64,000 nucleotides of DNA from contig NZ_RZNH01000003.1 of the NCBI RefSeq assembly GCF_013141825.1, forward strand, positions 124,001-188,000. The letters are read 5' to 3'. Positions 42,973 through 52,172 of the stretch are shown one piece after another (the stretch's first letter is position 1; each line of letters begins with the position of its first letter). The position numbers and the translations under genes were made by a program. The notes under the pieces are model-generated. The model was not told where the DNA came from. It was given only the letters and a program-made list of their open reading frames with translations, and ran no database searches. The DNA is from Marinifilum caeruleilacunae (lineage in GTDB: Bacteria > Bacteroidota > Bacteroidia > Bacteroidales > Marinifilaceae).

Positions 42973-44127
42973 TTACTTAGAAAGAATTAAAACAAATGAA
43001 AAACGATCTTCGTTAAAATTTACCTGCTGTCTGTCGTATAAAATACTACTTAACTTGTTGTATCTAAAATCAAATCTGGCATTAAACTTTTTGAATTTCT
43101 TTTCAACACCCATACCAGCCCAAAGACCAATTTGACTTTTATCCGTACTGAAGAAATTCAAAAGCTCTTCTGGTTCGGTATTCAAATCATTGGTTCTATA
43201 GATCATTGTGTAATGATCTATATTGAAATTAATATCTGCTACAAATCCAGCCAAAGCATGCCAATTCAATTTCTTCGTATGCAAATCATATTTCAAACCA
43301 AGTGGAATACTCAACTTTGTTGTTTTGATAAAATGTTCTTTATATGTTCCATAAAACGATGTGCCTTTAGCATCCAACTTGCATAACTGTGCTTCAATCT
43401 GGAAGCTAAATTTTTCGGATAGCCTTGGTGAAGAAATATTATAATATAATCCGATAAATGGAGACGTATGATTAAAATCATCTATGTACGAAGAAGTTTT
43501 AGCTTCATCTAAATAGAATCTATGAATATTTACGCCACCCACAGCACCATAATGAGTAATGGCCCAGGGAATATCTGCTTTGGTTTCTGTATATTCTTTT
43601 CCTCCTTTAATGTTATATTTTCGAACCAGCTCGGTCAAATACTTTTCTGAAAATCTGAAGTTTTTGCTATTTACCTGACCTTCCAAACGATCTTTAACCA
43701 GGAATAACATAATGCCTTTCCATCTTTTATTCTCAGTCTTTACCTCCTTGTCTTTAAGATATTGTTCCAAAATGTGAATCTCTCCACCATTTTTCTGCAC
43801 ATAATAAACAAGGTCTTTTTTGTAAAGACTAATTTCTCCTTCAATCAATGTTTCCACAAAAAAATCAGGAACTATACCACTGGCAAATGCCCTGATTCCA
43901 TCTATGGAATATATCTTTAATTCAGCAGGTGAGTACTTGGTGATACTTTCACCTTGCTTAAACGTACAGGACTTGTAATTTTTCGATTTTAAGGTATATG
44001 CAATCTCACCTTTTATGGTGTCTCCATTGGAAGTTACAATATAACCTATTCTAAAATCGCCTTGAGCAAAAGACGAGAATGTGAGTAGACTTAGCAGTAC
44101 GAAAAGTACGATAAAATGCTTTTTCAT
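42973..44127 (-). CDS. Hypothetical outer-membrane beta-barrel protein
   Basis: 384 residues. The signal peptide ends near TFSSFAQ (about 22). The N-terminal beta domain (GYIVTSNGDTIKGEIAY, then an 80-residue region) is common in Bacteroidota proteins of unknown role. The C-terminal half is a porin-like barrel with repeated aromatic strands, ending FSFVLILSK. Monocistronic, with no functional link to the flanking metabolic genes visible. Confidence 0.7.
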   Translation of the reverse strand: MKKHFIVLFVLLSLLTFSSFAQGDFRIGYIVTSNGDTIKGEIAYTLKSKNYKSCTFKQGESITKYSPAELKIYSIDGIRAFASGIVPDFFVETLIEGEISLYKKDLVYYVQKNGGEIHILEQYLKDKEVKTENKRWKGIMLFLVKDRLEGQVNSKNFRFSEKYLTELVRKYNIKGGKEYTETKADIPWAITHYGAVGGVNIHRFYLDEAKTSSYIDDFNHTSPFIGLYYNISSPRLSEKFSFQIEAQLCKLDAKGTSFYGTYKEHFIKTTKLSIPLGLKYDLHTKKLNWHALAGFVADINFNIDHYTMIYRTNDLNTEPEELLNFFSTDKSQIGLWAGMGVEKKFKKFNARFDFRYNKLSSILYDRQQVNFNEDRFSFVLILSK

Positions 44128-44253
44128 AATTCAATAGGGATTAGTAAAAATATAGTGCTTTAAACTATTATTTTTACATTACTTTTCCTATTATTATGTA
44201 CTTAAAATAACTCTAAATTAAGCCTTTGTGTAACTTAAAATAAAATTTTATAC

Positions 44254-44290
44254 CAGACACTGATAGAATATCAACATCCATCAGTGTCTG
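44254..44290 (-). terminator. Terminator of the 2-oxoacid oxidoreductase/aminotransferase operon
   Basis: An 11-bp perfect stem, CAGACACTGAT with ATCAGTGTCTG, is followed on the minus strand by AT-rich sequence. Confidence 0.7.
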
Positions 44291-44315
44291 ATCATATTTT
44301 ATTTTTCTTAATCGA

Positions 44316-45536
44316 TTAGCAAGTCTCAACCGCCACTTCTGCTTCGATAATTTCAGCCAGGCGTTGAATTCCTGCAATGGCCTTCTCGTTGTTCACATAA
44401 GAGAAGTTCAAACGCATGGTATTGCTACCTCCTCCATCGCAATAGAATACATTACCTGTTACGAAAGCCACTTTCTTTTCAATGGCTTTGTGGAAGAGCT
44501 CCATTGCATCCATATCTTCAGGAAGAGTGATGAACAGGAACATTCCTCCTTCTGGATGCGTCCATTTCACACAATCAGGCATGTGTTTTTCCATTTCGGC
44601 CAACATCACATCTCTGCGCTGGTGATACAAATCGATGGTTTTTTGCAGATTTTCTTCGAAAACACCAGATTGCATGTAGCGAATTGCTATTTTCTGAACA
44701 AAAGTTGGGGTACACAAATCAGACGATTGTTTGGCCACCACAATTTTATCATTCACATCTTTTGGTCCAAGAATCCAGCCAATGCGGAATCCCGGAGCAA
44801 AAATTTTCGAGAAAGTACCTAAAGTGATTACATGATCATCCTGATCCAAATCGTACATCAACCTTTGTGGTTCTCCATCGAATCTTACTTCACGGTACGG
44901 ACAATCTTCAACAATCAGCACATCGTATTTGTGTGCCAAAGCAATAATTTCCAGACGACGAGATTCAGGCATGGTAATTCCTGTTGGGTTTTGAAAATCA
45001 GGAATAATGTAAATGAATTTCGGTTTGATGCCCTGATCTCTCAACTCAACCAATTTGGCTTCCAGAAGCTCAGCACTCATACCATACTCATCCATTGGTA
45101 CACCTTCCATTTTGGCTCCATAAGCCTGGAAAGCACTGATACCGCCCAAATACGAAGGCAAACCACAGATAACTACATCACCCTGGTTTACAAAAACTTT
45201 TCCTACCAAATCCAAACCTTGTTGCGATCCGGTGGTTACAATCATATTCTCAAGTGAACACTGTACTCCCTCGTTCTGATACTTTTGAACAAGTAATTCT
45301 CTTAATTCGGTAACTCCCTCGGTTGCATCGTACTGAAGAACTGCTGCACCTTCTTCGCGCAACATATCCGAAACAATACTATCTAAAGCATCTACAGGAA
45401 ATGATTCTGGTGCTGGTAAACCTCCTGCGAATGAAATGATCTCAGGATTTTGAGTCAATTTCAGAATTTCGCGAATTGCCGATCGCTTGTTGTTGTTACT
45501 GATTTGGGAAAAAGTTCCTTTTAAATCACTGATCAT
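44316..45536 (-). CDS. PLP-dependent aminotransferase (class I/II, MocR/LysN-like)
   Basis: 406 residues. The N-terminal ISFAGGLPAPESFPVD is the hallmark of the 2-aminoadipate/aromatic/branched-chain aminotransferase subgroup. PDFQNPTG is at 180-187, the PLP lysine is K244 in TFSKIFAPGFRIGW, and the C-terminal RLNFSYV binds the substrate carboxylate. It is the last gene after the four ferredoxin oxidoreductase subunits, 51 bases after the beta subunit. It should turn amino acids into 2-oxoacids for that enzyme, or run in reverse for synthesis. Confidence 0.9.
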   Translation of the reverse strand: MISDLKGTFSQISNNNKRSAIREILKLTQNPEIISFAGGLPAPESFPVDALDSIVSDMLREEGAAVLQYDATEGVTELRELLVQKYQNEGVQCSLENMIVTTGSQQGLDLVGKVFVNQGDVVICGLPSYLGGISAFQAYGAKMEGVPMDEYGMSAELLEAKLVELRDQGIKPKFIYIIPDFQNPTGITMPESRRLEIIALAHKYDVLIVEDCPYREVRFDGEPQRLMYDLDQDDHVITLGTFSKIFAPGFRIGWILGPKDVNDKIVVAKQSSDLCTPTFVQKIAIRYMQSGVFEENLQKTIDLYHQRRDVMLAEMEKHMPDCVKWTHPEGGMFLFITLPEDMDAMELFHKAIEKKVAFVTGNVFYCDGGGSNTMRLNFSYVNNEKAIAGIQRLAEIIEAEVAVETC

Positions 45537-45587
45537 GTTATTTAGTTTATTGTTGTTTTGGTTTTGTTTATTGTTTCAGCCAATTGC

Positions 45588-46496
45588 TTACAGCCAATTT
45601 TTACGCATTCTTTCCCACTTCTTATCGCGGTTCTCAATTACGCATTGAATATCTGCATCGCTCATGTGCTTGAATCTTCCTTGTTTTTTCAGATAGTCTT
45701 CTACCGACCTGAACTCCTTCGGATTACGATTCAATTTGTATTCACCATCTTCGTATTCTGCAAGAAAAATCAAACCACAATCCACTGCATCCTTTGCAAT
45801 TTCCACCGAAGTTTCGGTTGGTGTTCCCCATCCTGTTGGACATGATGCATACACATGAATAAAAGAAGCTCCTTTTACATGCTTGGCTTTGTTTACCTTA
45901 TTCAGAAAATCCTGAGGATAACCAATACTAGCGGTGGCAGCATACTGAATATCGTGGGCAGCAATAATCTCAAACAAATTTTTCTTATGAGTTACCGTTC
46001 CCGGGATATTCTGACCTGCTGGAGTAGTAGTTGTTTTGGTTCCATAAGGCGTTAATCCACTTTTTTGGATTCCGGTATTCATATAGGCTTCGTTATCGTA
46101 ACAGATATACAATACATCGTCGTTACGGTCTATCATTCCCGATAGCGCCTGAAAACCAATGTCGGCTGTTCCACCGTCGCCGGCAAACACTACGGTTTTG
46201 AAATCTTCTTGTCCCAAAGCTTTCGCTCCAGCAGCAATACCTGCGGCCATACTAGCCGAACCCGGGAAAGTTGTAATAATTGCATTGGAGTTGAATGCCA
46301 TTTGAGGATAAATGAATCCTACTGCCGACATACATCCTGCTGGCAGAGCTGAATAAGTTCGCTCGCCCAATACTTTTAAAGCCAAACGTACAGCAATACT
46401 ACCGCCACATCCGGCACAAGCTTTATGACCGTAGAAAAATTCCTTTTCGGTCATGTTTTTTGCATTCACTTTTGGGATATCTAATACTTTAGTCAT
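45588..46496 (-). CDS. 2-oxoacid:ferredoxin oxidoreductase, beta subunit
   Basis: 302 residues. The thiamine pyrophosphate motif is GDGGTADIGFQALSGMIDRNDDVLYICYDNEAYMNTG (GDG to N), about 107-143. CAGCGGSIAVR and a later Cys supply [4Fe-4S] ligands (about 27-33). YMNTGIQKSGLTPYG is typical of pyruvate/2-ketoisovalerate enzymes. The gene overlaps the alpha subunit by 8 bases. Substrate, pyruvate or branched-chain or aromatic 2-oxoacids, is not resolved from sequence. Confidence 0.93.
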   Translation of the reverse strand: MTKVLDIPKVNAKNMTEKEFFYGHKACAGCGGSIAVRLALKVLGERTYSALPAGCMSAVGFIYPQMAFNSNAIITTFPGSASMAAGIAAGAKALGQEDFKTVVFAGDGGTADIGFQALSGMIDRNDDVLYICYDNEAYMNTGIQKSGLTPYGTKTTTTPAGQNIPGTVTHKKNLFEIIAAHDIQYAATASIGYPQDFLNKVNKAKHVKGASFIHVYASCPTGWGTPTETSVEIAKDAVDCGLIFLAEYEDGEYKLNRNPKEFRSVEDYLKKQGRFKHMSDADIQCVIENRDKKWERMRKNWL

Positions 46497-47679
46497 TGCT
46501 TTCTACATTTAGGCTGAAAAATTCCACTGTTTCTTCACTCTTGTTTTCAAGTCCTGCGTATAACTTGTTATACATGTCTTCGATTTCAGCTTTGGTGATA
46601 TCACGACCACCTAAACCGCCAACAAAATTGCTCTTGAATACATATTTATCGATTTGCGAAATGGCTGAGTTCACATTGGTGTATACTGTTCCTTCGTAAC
46701 CAAAGGAAATGTCTTTGTCTATTACTCCAATTGCTTTCACTCTTTTTGCCAAATCTTTCACTTCCTCAACCGGGAATGGGCGCATGTAGCGAATTTTTAA
46801 CAATCCAACTTTTTTGCCTTCTGCACGCATTTTGTCGATTACAACACGAACCGTACCGCAAACACTTCCTAATGCTACCAATACTACATCTGCATCTTCG
46901 CACATGTACTCTTCCACCATACCGTGGTATTTTCTGCCAAACATATCCGCAAAATCCTTATCGGTTTTGTGAATTACATCAATGGCATTAAACATGGCTT
47001 CGTTTTGCTGATATTTAAATTCGGTATTGTCATCAGGACGAGAACTGAAACCTAAATTTTTAGGATTCTCAAAAGACATTTTGTTTGGCGTTTCGAAAGC
47101 TGGCAAGAAATGATCTACCATTTCCTGATCAGGAATCTCTACCAATTCGTAAGTATGAGTCAGGATAAAGCCATCCAAGTTTACCATCATTGGTGTTAAT
47201 ACATCTTTGTGCTCCGCAATTTTATAGGCCTGAATGATCATATCCAATGCTTCCTGCGCATCTTCAACATATACTTGAATCCAACCCGAATCTAAAAGAG
47301 AAAGTGAATCTCTCTGATCGCCATAAATACTCCATGGCAAAGCAACTGAACGGTTGGCATTCATCATCACTACAGGCCAACGTCCGCCACTACAATAGTG
47401 TAAACCTTCGGCCATGTACAACAAACCTTGCGATGAAGATGCTGTAAAAGTTCTGGCGCCAACTGCGCTGGCACCCATGGTAGCAGAGATTGCAGAGTGC
47501 TCAGACTCTACGTGCATATATTCCGCATCCATCTCGCCTGCCTCTACCATTTCGGACAAACGTTCAACTGTGATGGTTTGCGGGGTAATTGGGTATGCAG
47601 CTACAACATGAGGACGAGATAATCTCACGCCCTGGGCTACTGCCTCATCACCTGATATAAAAACCTTATTATTTTTCAT
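46489..47679 (-). CDS. 2-oxoacid:ferredoxin oxidoreductase, alpha subunit
   Basis: 396 residues. The N-terminus FISGDEAVAQGVRLSRPHVVAAYPITPQTITVERL, then HVESEHSAISATMGASAVGARTFTASSSQGL, are the PorA hallmarks (YPITPQ and the Glu that activates the TPP ring). VALGSVCGTVRVVIDKMR and KVGLLKIRYMRPFP mark domain II. It pairs with beta to form the active site, using coenzyme A and ferredoxin. Confidence 0.93.
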   Translation of the reverse strand: MKNNKVFISGDEAVAQGVRLSRPHVVAAYPITPQTITVERLSEMVEAGEMDAEYMHVESEHSAISATMGASAVGARTFTASSSQGLLYMAEGLHYCSGGRWPVVMMNANRSVALPWSIYGDQRDSLSLLDSGWIQVYVEDAQEALDMIIQAYKIAEHKDVLTPMMVNLDGFILTHTYELVEIPDQEMVDHFLPAFETPNKMSFENPKNLGFSSRPDDNTEFKYQQNEAMFNAIDVIHKTDKDFADMFGRKYHGMVEEYMCEDADVVLVALGSVCGTVRVVIDKMRAEGKKVGLLKIRYMRPFPVEEVKDLAKRVKAIGVIDKDISFGYEGTVYTNVNSAISQIDKYVFKSNFVGGLGGRDITKAEIEDMYNKLYAGLENKSEETVEFFSLNVESND

Positions 47680-47755
47680 TTCGATTGTTTCTTAATTCTG
47701 TTTGCCAAAAACTGTTTAAATCAACACCTTTATGGCTCACCACTTTCAGCTTTAC

Positions 47756-48049
47756 TTACTCTTTTTCCATTGCAATTGCATCTTTCGGGCACTCGTGGGC
47801 ACAAACGCCACATCCCTTGCAATAGTCCATGTCAATTTTAATTTTGCCATTGTCTTTCATGATGGTTCCATCAGGACAAAGCAAATAGCAACGCAAGCAG
47901 TAAATACATTCGTCGTGATTTACTACAGGCTTGAAAGTTCTCCAACCTGCATTCTTTTCAGGAAGAAATCCAGCATCGTACTGAGGCCCGGTTGGGTAAT
48001 CGTTTATGTGTTGAGGAATTTGGTATTCCGTATGTTTAGGACGACTCAT
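47756..48049 (-). CDS. 2-oxoacid:ferredoxin oxidoreductase, delta subunit (2x[4Fe-4S] ferredoxin)
   Basis: 97 residues. Two CxxCxxCxxxCP-type motifs, CIYCLRCYLLCP and CKGCGVCAHECP (about 44-55 and 77-88), bind two [4Fe-4S] clusters that carry electrons from the alpha-beta centre to soluble ferredoxin. It lies between gamma and alpha as in archaeal and Thermotoga-type four-subunit enzymes. Confidence 0.93.
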   Translation of the reverse strand: MSRPKHTEYQIPQHINDYPTGPQYDAGFLPEKNAGWRTFKPVVNHDECIYCLRCYLLCPDGTIMKDNGKIKIDMDYCKGCGVCAHECPKDAIAMEKE

Positions 48050-48061
48050 TGTAATCAGTTC

Positions 48062-48601
48062 TTAATTGTTCATTAGTTCAAATGCTTTTTCTACAATCTG
48101 CTCATTTAGTTGGGCAAGTTTCGGCTTCATTTCGGTATGAATACTGGCAATTGCAGCTTCCTTACTAACCAAACCCGATGCAGCTGCCAAAGCTCCATAC
48201 ATTGCTGTATTGGTAATGGGTCTTCCCAATACTTCCATCGCTAAAGAAGTGGCATCGATCCCTTTCAATTCGAAGTCTTTTAGCTGTTCTGCGTACTGAC
48301 TTACATCCTGGGTATTAATCAACACACAAGCGCCCGGTTTAATTCCTTTCTCGAATCCTGGAACAATTAAAGTTTCATCCATTACCACTACAAAGTCGCT
48401 TTCCTGCACCTCGCTGCGATCATGAATTTTGGTTTCATCAATTTTAGTGAATGCCAATACTGGCGCACCTCTACGCTCAGGTCCAAAAGATGGAAAAGCC
48501 AAAGCGTGCTTTCCGCCATGAACACTGGCAGCAATTCCTAACAAACGAGAAGCAGTAAATCCTCCCTGACCTCCTCGTCCATGCCATCTGATTTCTTTCA
48601 T
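48062..48601 (-). CDS. 2-oxoacid:ferredoxin oxidoreductase, gamma subunit
   Basis: 179 residues. It starts KEIRWHGRGGQGGFTASRLLGIAA, the PorG signature, followed by SFGPERRGAPVLAFTKID. It is first in the gamma-delta-alpha-beta operon and 12 bases before delta. Divergent from the Lrp regulator gene across a 291-base gap, in which I find no clear TAnnTTTG promoter on the minus strand. Confidence 0.93.
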   Translation of the reverse strand: MKEIRWHGRGGQGGFTASRLLGIAASVHGGKHALAFPSFGPERRGAPVLAFTKIDETKIHDRSEVQESDFVVVMDETLIVPGFEKGIKPGACVLINTQDVSQYAEQLKDFELKGIDATSLAMEVLGRPITNTAMYGALAAASGLVSKEAAIASIHTEMKPKLAQLNEQIVEKAFELMNN

Positions 48602-48892
48602 TATTTATTTAGTGTTTGTTTTTTCTTTTACTAAAAATTACACCTTTTACTACGGCTTTTTTCCCTTTTGGGGAGAAACTAAAAATCAAGAACCAAATCA
48701 TGATTTATTCTTAATTGTTAATTCTTAGTTGAACATTGGCGTAATATAGTCTTGTAAAAATACCTAAGAGCCAAATGATTTACTAGTATTTAAAATAAAT
48801 ACAGAAAACTAATCTAGAAGAAATACATTTACTTAGAATTTATATCTTTACAAAAGCGCAAAAAAGGCATATCAATAGAAAAATTTTCTCTT

Positions 48893-49351
48893 ATGGAAAA
48901 TCTCGACAGAACAGATCGTAAAATTTTGGAACTGCTGCAGCAGGATTGTAGAATCACCATCAAGGAGTTAGCTGAGAAGTTACACCTGAGTAACACACCA
49001 GTTTATGAGCGGGTAAAAAAATTGGAAAGAAGTGGAATTATCAAGAACTATGTTGCCATGCTCGATCCTGAAAAAATAGACCGAAGCATGACGGTTTTTA
49101 TCTCCATATTGCTCACCAAACACACCAGGGATGTGGTTGATTCTTTTCGTGAAGAAGCTTTGGCCTTACCCGAAGTGATGGAGTTTTACTACACTTCGGG
49201 TAATTTTGATGCCATGCTTAAGATTATGGTGAAGGATATGAACGAGTTTCAATATTTTATCCAGGAGAAACTTTCGAAATTTGAATTTCTAACTCGTTTC
49301 AATTCTACCTTTGTAATTGCTTCGTCGGAGAAGGTTGGCTTTGATTTGTGA
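48893..49351 (+). CDS. Lrp/AsnC family transcriptional regulator
   Basis: 152 residues. The N-terminal winged HTH (LDRTDRKILELLQQDCRITIKELAEKLHLS...VYERVKKLERSGIIKNY) and the C-terminal RAM ligand domain (about 70-145) are complete. Members respond to amino acids. Divergent orientation from the 2-oxoacid oxidoreductase and aminotransferase operon suggests it senses an amino acid and controls that operon. A TATCTTTA -7-like box lies at 48843-48850. Confidence 0.93.
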   Translation: MENLDRTDRKILELLQQDCRITIKELAEKLHLSNTPVYERVKKLERSGIIKNYVAMLDPEKIDRSMTVFISILLTKHTRDVVDSFREEALALPEVMEFYYTSGNFDAMLKIMVKDMNEFQYFIQEKLSKFEFLTRFNSTFVIASSEKVGFDL

Positions 49352-49395
49352 AAGCACACCATTAAAATTCATATAACAATCACATATTCAATAAA

Positions 49396-49418
49396 AAAGG
49401 CCACCTAAGGTAGCCTTT
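49396..49418. terminator. Bidirectional terminator between the Lrp gene and napD
   Basis: AAAGGC-CACCT pairs with AGGT-A-GCCTTT with one mismatch. A run of A precedes it, giving a T-run for minus-strand nap transcripts. Confidence 0.75.
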
Positions 49419-49422
49419 CAAT

Positions 49423-49770
49423 TTATAGTTTTTTCTTTTTCAGGTCTCCAGCATAGGAAATGATACCGGCATCTTTGCTGTTATCATTGAGCCAGGGTTT
49501 GATGCCGTCTGATTGATCAATTTTATCTCTCTCCTGATCCAATTCATCCTCGGAATAGGAATACATCATATCGGCAGAAAGCACATTTTTCATGGCCTGA
49601 ATCTGCTTTAATTTGGCAATTTCTTCACTGATTCCTTCTCCTTCGATTGTGACAATTATTTTCCCCTCATCATGCAAATGGTAATCGCACAAATCACTCT
49701 CTTTAAGTTTGCCTACCAAATGTTCGGTATTCTCTGGCAATACACGAACTACTACACTGGATATATTCAT
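49423..49770 (-). CDS. napD: NapD-like chaperone for periplasmic nitrate reductase
   Basis: 115 residues, somewhat longer than the usual 85-95. It begins ISSVVVRVLPENTEHLVGKLKES, a NapD ferredoxin-like start, with IVTIEGEG and LKQIQAMKNVLSADMMYSY in the core. The extra C-terminal 30 residues are charged. NapD binds the NapA Tat signal during cofactor loading. It has an AGGAGG ribosome site, unusual in this window, and is last in the nap operon. Confidence 0.85.
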   Translation of the reverse strand: MNISSVVVRVLPENTEHLVGKLKESDLCDYHLHDEGKIIVTIEGEGISEEIAKLKQIQAMKNVLSADMMYSYSEDELDQERDKIDQSDGIKPWLNDNSKDAGIISYAGDLKKKKL

Positions 49771-49887
49771 CTTATTCCTCCTTTTGAGTGCTTACAAAGT
49801 TTGTAGAAATTTTCATCTAAAAAAATCTACATCATACTACTTTGGCTGTTGGATTTTTACAACTCACCAACAGCCAAATGCCAATTA

Positions 49888-50466
49888 TTAGTTATTTACT
49901 CCGTCTCCAATATTATCCTGCAAATTGGATTCTTTGATCCCAAATTCTTCCCTGAATTCAACGGTAAACAGGTTTTCGATATCAATGGTAACTTCAGCCT
50001 GAGGTGCATGGCATTGCGAACAATTAAAATAAGCCATATTTAAATCTTTCACCTCTTTTACAAATACCTTATTGTCTTCTTTTGGATTTGAATACACGCC
50101 ATCTTTCACATCCATTTGCGGACGCCAGCTTTGAAAATGGGTTTTCGAAATTTCACGTGCTCCCGACTCTTCCACTTTATCGGGCATGTGACAGCTCAAA
50201 CAAATGTTATTGTCCATTTTAATTGGGAAAAAGCCAGCGGTTGTATGTGGAATCATAGGTGGCGCATTTTCAAATGAGCGTTCTATGGTTACTCCTACCT
50301 CTGGTTTTTCTTCATTAAAATTGGCCTTCATTTTAAAATTGGTTTCATCCGAATGCAAATCTGCATCAATAAAACCCAACTGATCTTCATCAATTGTTGT
50401 CTCTTTTGCCTGATTACAGGCTACTAAAAAGAACAAAGCAATTAGGGCTAGATATTGATATTTCAT
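49888..50466 (-). CDS. napB: NapB-like diheme cytochrome c subunit (lipoprotein)
   Basis: 192 residues from ATG 50466; an upstream ATG would add 15 residues and overlap napH. A lipobox (ALFFLVACNQ, Cys about 17) anchors it. Two heme c motifs are CLSCH and CSQCH, spaced as in NapB, with the distal region PPMIPHTTAGFFPI conserved in NapB. It passes electrons to NapA in the periplasm. Being a lipoprotein is unusual compared with soluble proteobacterial NapB. Confidence 0.9.
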   Translation of the reverse strand: MKYQYLALIALFFLVACNQAKETTIDEDQLGFIDADLHSDETNFKMKANFNEEKPEVGVTIERSFENAPPMIPHTTAGFFPIKMDNNICLSCHMPDKVEESGAREISKTHFQSWRPQMDVKDGVYSNPKEDNKVFVKEVKDLNMAYFNCSQCHAPQAEVTIDIENLFTVEFREEFGIKESNLQDNIGDGVNN

Positions 50467-50510
50467 GTTTTTAGATTTTATTTTTATAATCCTGAAGTTT
50501 AGCTTATACA

Positions 50511-51308
50511 TTATTTTTTAAGATCGAATTTTAGCGAATATTTCATGGCATCATCCTTACATACTTCTATGCATCTTCCGCAGTTGGTACAAGCTCCGCC
50601 ACGAATATAATCGCTTTTCTTTCCTACGATAGACAGTACAGGTTCTTCCACACATACATCGAAACAGTCCATACAATTAGTACATTTTTCTTTGTTGTGT
50701 TTCACCTTAATTACAGCTTGTTTTCCCACAAGAGAATAAAAACCTCCCAACGGACAAATGTGTCCGCACCAACCTGCTTTTAAGATGAACAGGTCGACCA
50801 GGAAAACCACTGCAACAATTGCCCATCCGGCTCCCGAACCAAATACAATGGCCCTGTGAAGCATGGATATCGGACTGATTATTTCGAAGGCAGCCAAACC
50901 AAAAATTGCCGACACAATCAGGCTTAAAGCTAGAATGTAATACCTCAAATTTCTTGAAAGAGAGACTTTCGAATCACTTTCAATCTTTAAGATTCTGCGC
51001 AAGCGAAATGCAATATCAGAAATGATGTTCATCGGACAAATCCAGGAACAGAACATTCTTCCTCCTATTAATACATAGATCAGGAAGATGAGTAATGCTC
51101 CAAATAAAACCGAACTCGATGCAAGGAAACCAGACACTAAAATCTGGAGCACCGCATAAGGATCGCTCAAATGCAATGAATCTGCAATGATGGCTGAACT
51201 GTAATTGCCTCGCAGCAATTCCCATCCAAAATAGTTTCCTCCAACAAAAAGGAAGAGAATGGAAAGCTGAATGATTCGCCTTAGTAGTAAAAACTTCATA
51301 TTTTTCAT
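50511..51308 (-). CDS. napH: NapH-like membrane quinol dehydrogenase ferredoxin
   Basis: 265 residues, four helices. Two CxxxCP motifs at the membrane face are CSWICPMN and CGHICPLGG. A C-terminal cytoplasmic ferredoxin domain has CTNCMDCFDVC and CTNCGRCIEVC. NapH with NapG oxidises menaquinol or ubiquinol and feeds the periplasmic reductase. It lies 11 bases after napG. Confidence 0.9.
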   Translation of the reverse strand: MKNMKFLLLRRIIQLSILFLFVGGNYFGWELLRGNYSSAIIADSLHLSDPYAVLQILVSGFLASSSVLFGALLIFLIYVLIGGRMFCSWICPMNIISDIAFRLRRILKIESDSKVSLSRNLRYYILALSLIVSAIFGLAAFEIISPISMLHRAIVFGSGAGWAIVAVVFLVDLFILKAGWCGHICPLGGFYSLVGKQAVIKVKHNKEKCTNCMDCFDVCVEEPVLSIVGKKSDYIRGGACTNCGRCIEVCKDDAMKYSLKFDLKK

Positions 51309-51319
51309 CAGCTTTTTAT

Positions 51320-52111
51320 TTAGTCATCAATTAAATCATCATCATTTAAGTAGTCGATGGCAGATTTTACATCCTTATCGTCATCTGCTTTTTCAACATC
51401 CTCATTGATTCGTTGTTCATCTTTTTTCTCCCAGCTCTTGATGTAATGGTCGCCCACTTCTCCTGTTGATTTATCGAGAGGCAATACGAAAATGGCAGCT
51501 TTTTCGGCTACACAAGCCTGTTCGCATACGCCGCAACCTGTGCAAACATCGGAATGCACAATTGGAAGCAGTTTGGCATGTTTACCGGTTCTTTCGTTTA
51601 CTTCATAATCGAGGGTAATGGCTTTATCAACCAAAGGACAAGCTCGATAACAAGCCTCGCAACGAATTCCCCAATAGGCCAGGCAGGATTCTTTATGAAT
51701 CACTGCCAATCCCATTCTCGAATTAAGGATATCTGCCTTTTCATCTTCTTTGGTAAGTGCTTTTAAATCTAAAGCACCCGACGGACAAGAATCGGTACAG
51801 GGCATATCGGTGCAGAGGTAACAAGGAATTGTTCTGGGTTCGAAAAAAGGTGTTCCATTCGCAATACCATCGCCAGGTTCTGCCAGCTTTAAGGTATCGT
51901 AGGGACATGCTTCAACACATTGCCCACACTTGATACAAGCTTTCAGAAATTGTTTTTCTTTCAAAGCTCCTGGAGGACGCAGGACATAATCGGCCTTGGT
52001 GCTTGCGTTCACGGATTTCCCCCAAAGCAAGCCTCCACCGCCCATAAATACAGCTCCTTCCAGCATTCTTTGAATCACTTTTCTTCTTGTGGCCATAGAT
52101 TCTTCTTTCAT
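51320..52111 (-). CDS. napG: NapG-like periplasmic ferredoxin
   Basis: 263 residues. The twin-arginine leader TRRKVIQRMLEGAVFMGGGGL marks Tat export (Arg9-Arg10 region). Four [4Fe-4S] motifs follow: CIKCGQCVEACP, CYLCTDMPCTDSCP, CEACYRACP with an earlier Cys, and CTGCGVCEQAC. A very acidic tail closes the protein. It takes electrons from NapH to NapB or NapA. The RNA just before its start codon can fold into a large hairpin. Confidence 0.9.
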   Translation of the reverse strand: MKEESMATRRKVIQRMLEGAVFMGGGGLLWGKSVNASTKADYVLRPPGALKEKQFLKACIKCGQCVEACPYDTLKLAEPGDGIANGTPFFEPRTIPCYLCTDMPCTDSCPSGALDLKALTKEDEKADILNSRMGLAVIHKESCLAYWGIRCEACYRACPLVDKAITLDYEVNERTGKHAKLLPIVHSDVCTGCGVCEQACVAEKAAIFVLPLDKSTGEVGDHYIKSWEKKDEQRINEDVEKADDDKDVKSAIDYLNDDDLIDD

Positions 52112-52169
52112 AGATATGAGTTTATAGAAGTGAGACAGGAGATATTCTCATATCTCACTTCTCATATCT
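52112..52169 (-). repeat. Hairpin-forming inverted repeat between napA and napG
   Basis: AGATATG (52112-52118) pairs with CATATCT (52163-52169), and AGAAGTGAGA (52126-52135) with TCTCACTTCT (52153-52162). The base of the hairpin touches the napG start codon. Confidence 0.7.
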
Positions 52170-52172
52170 TGT

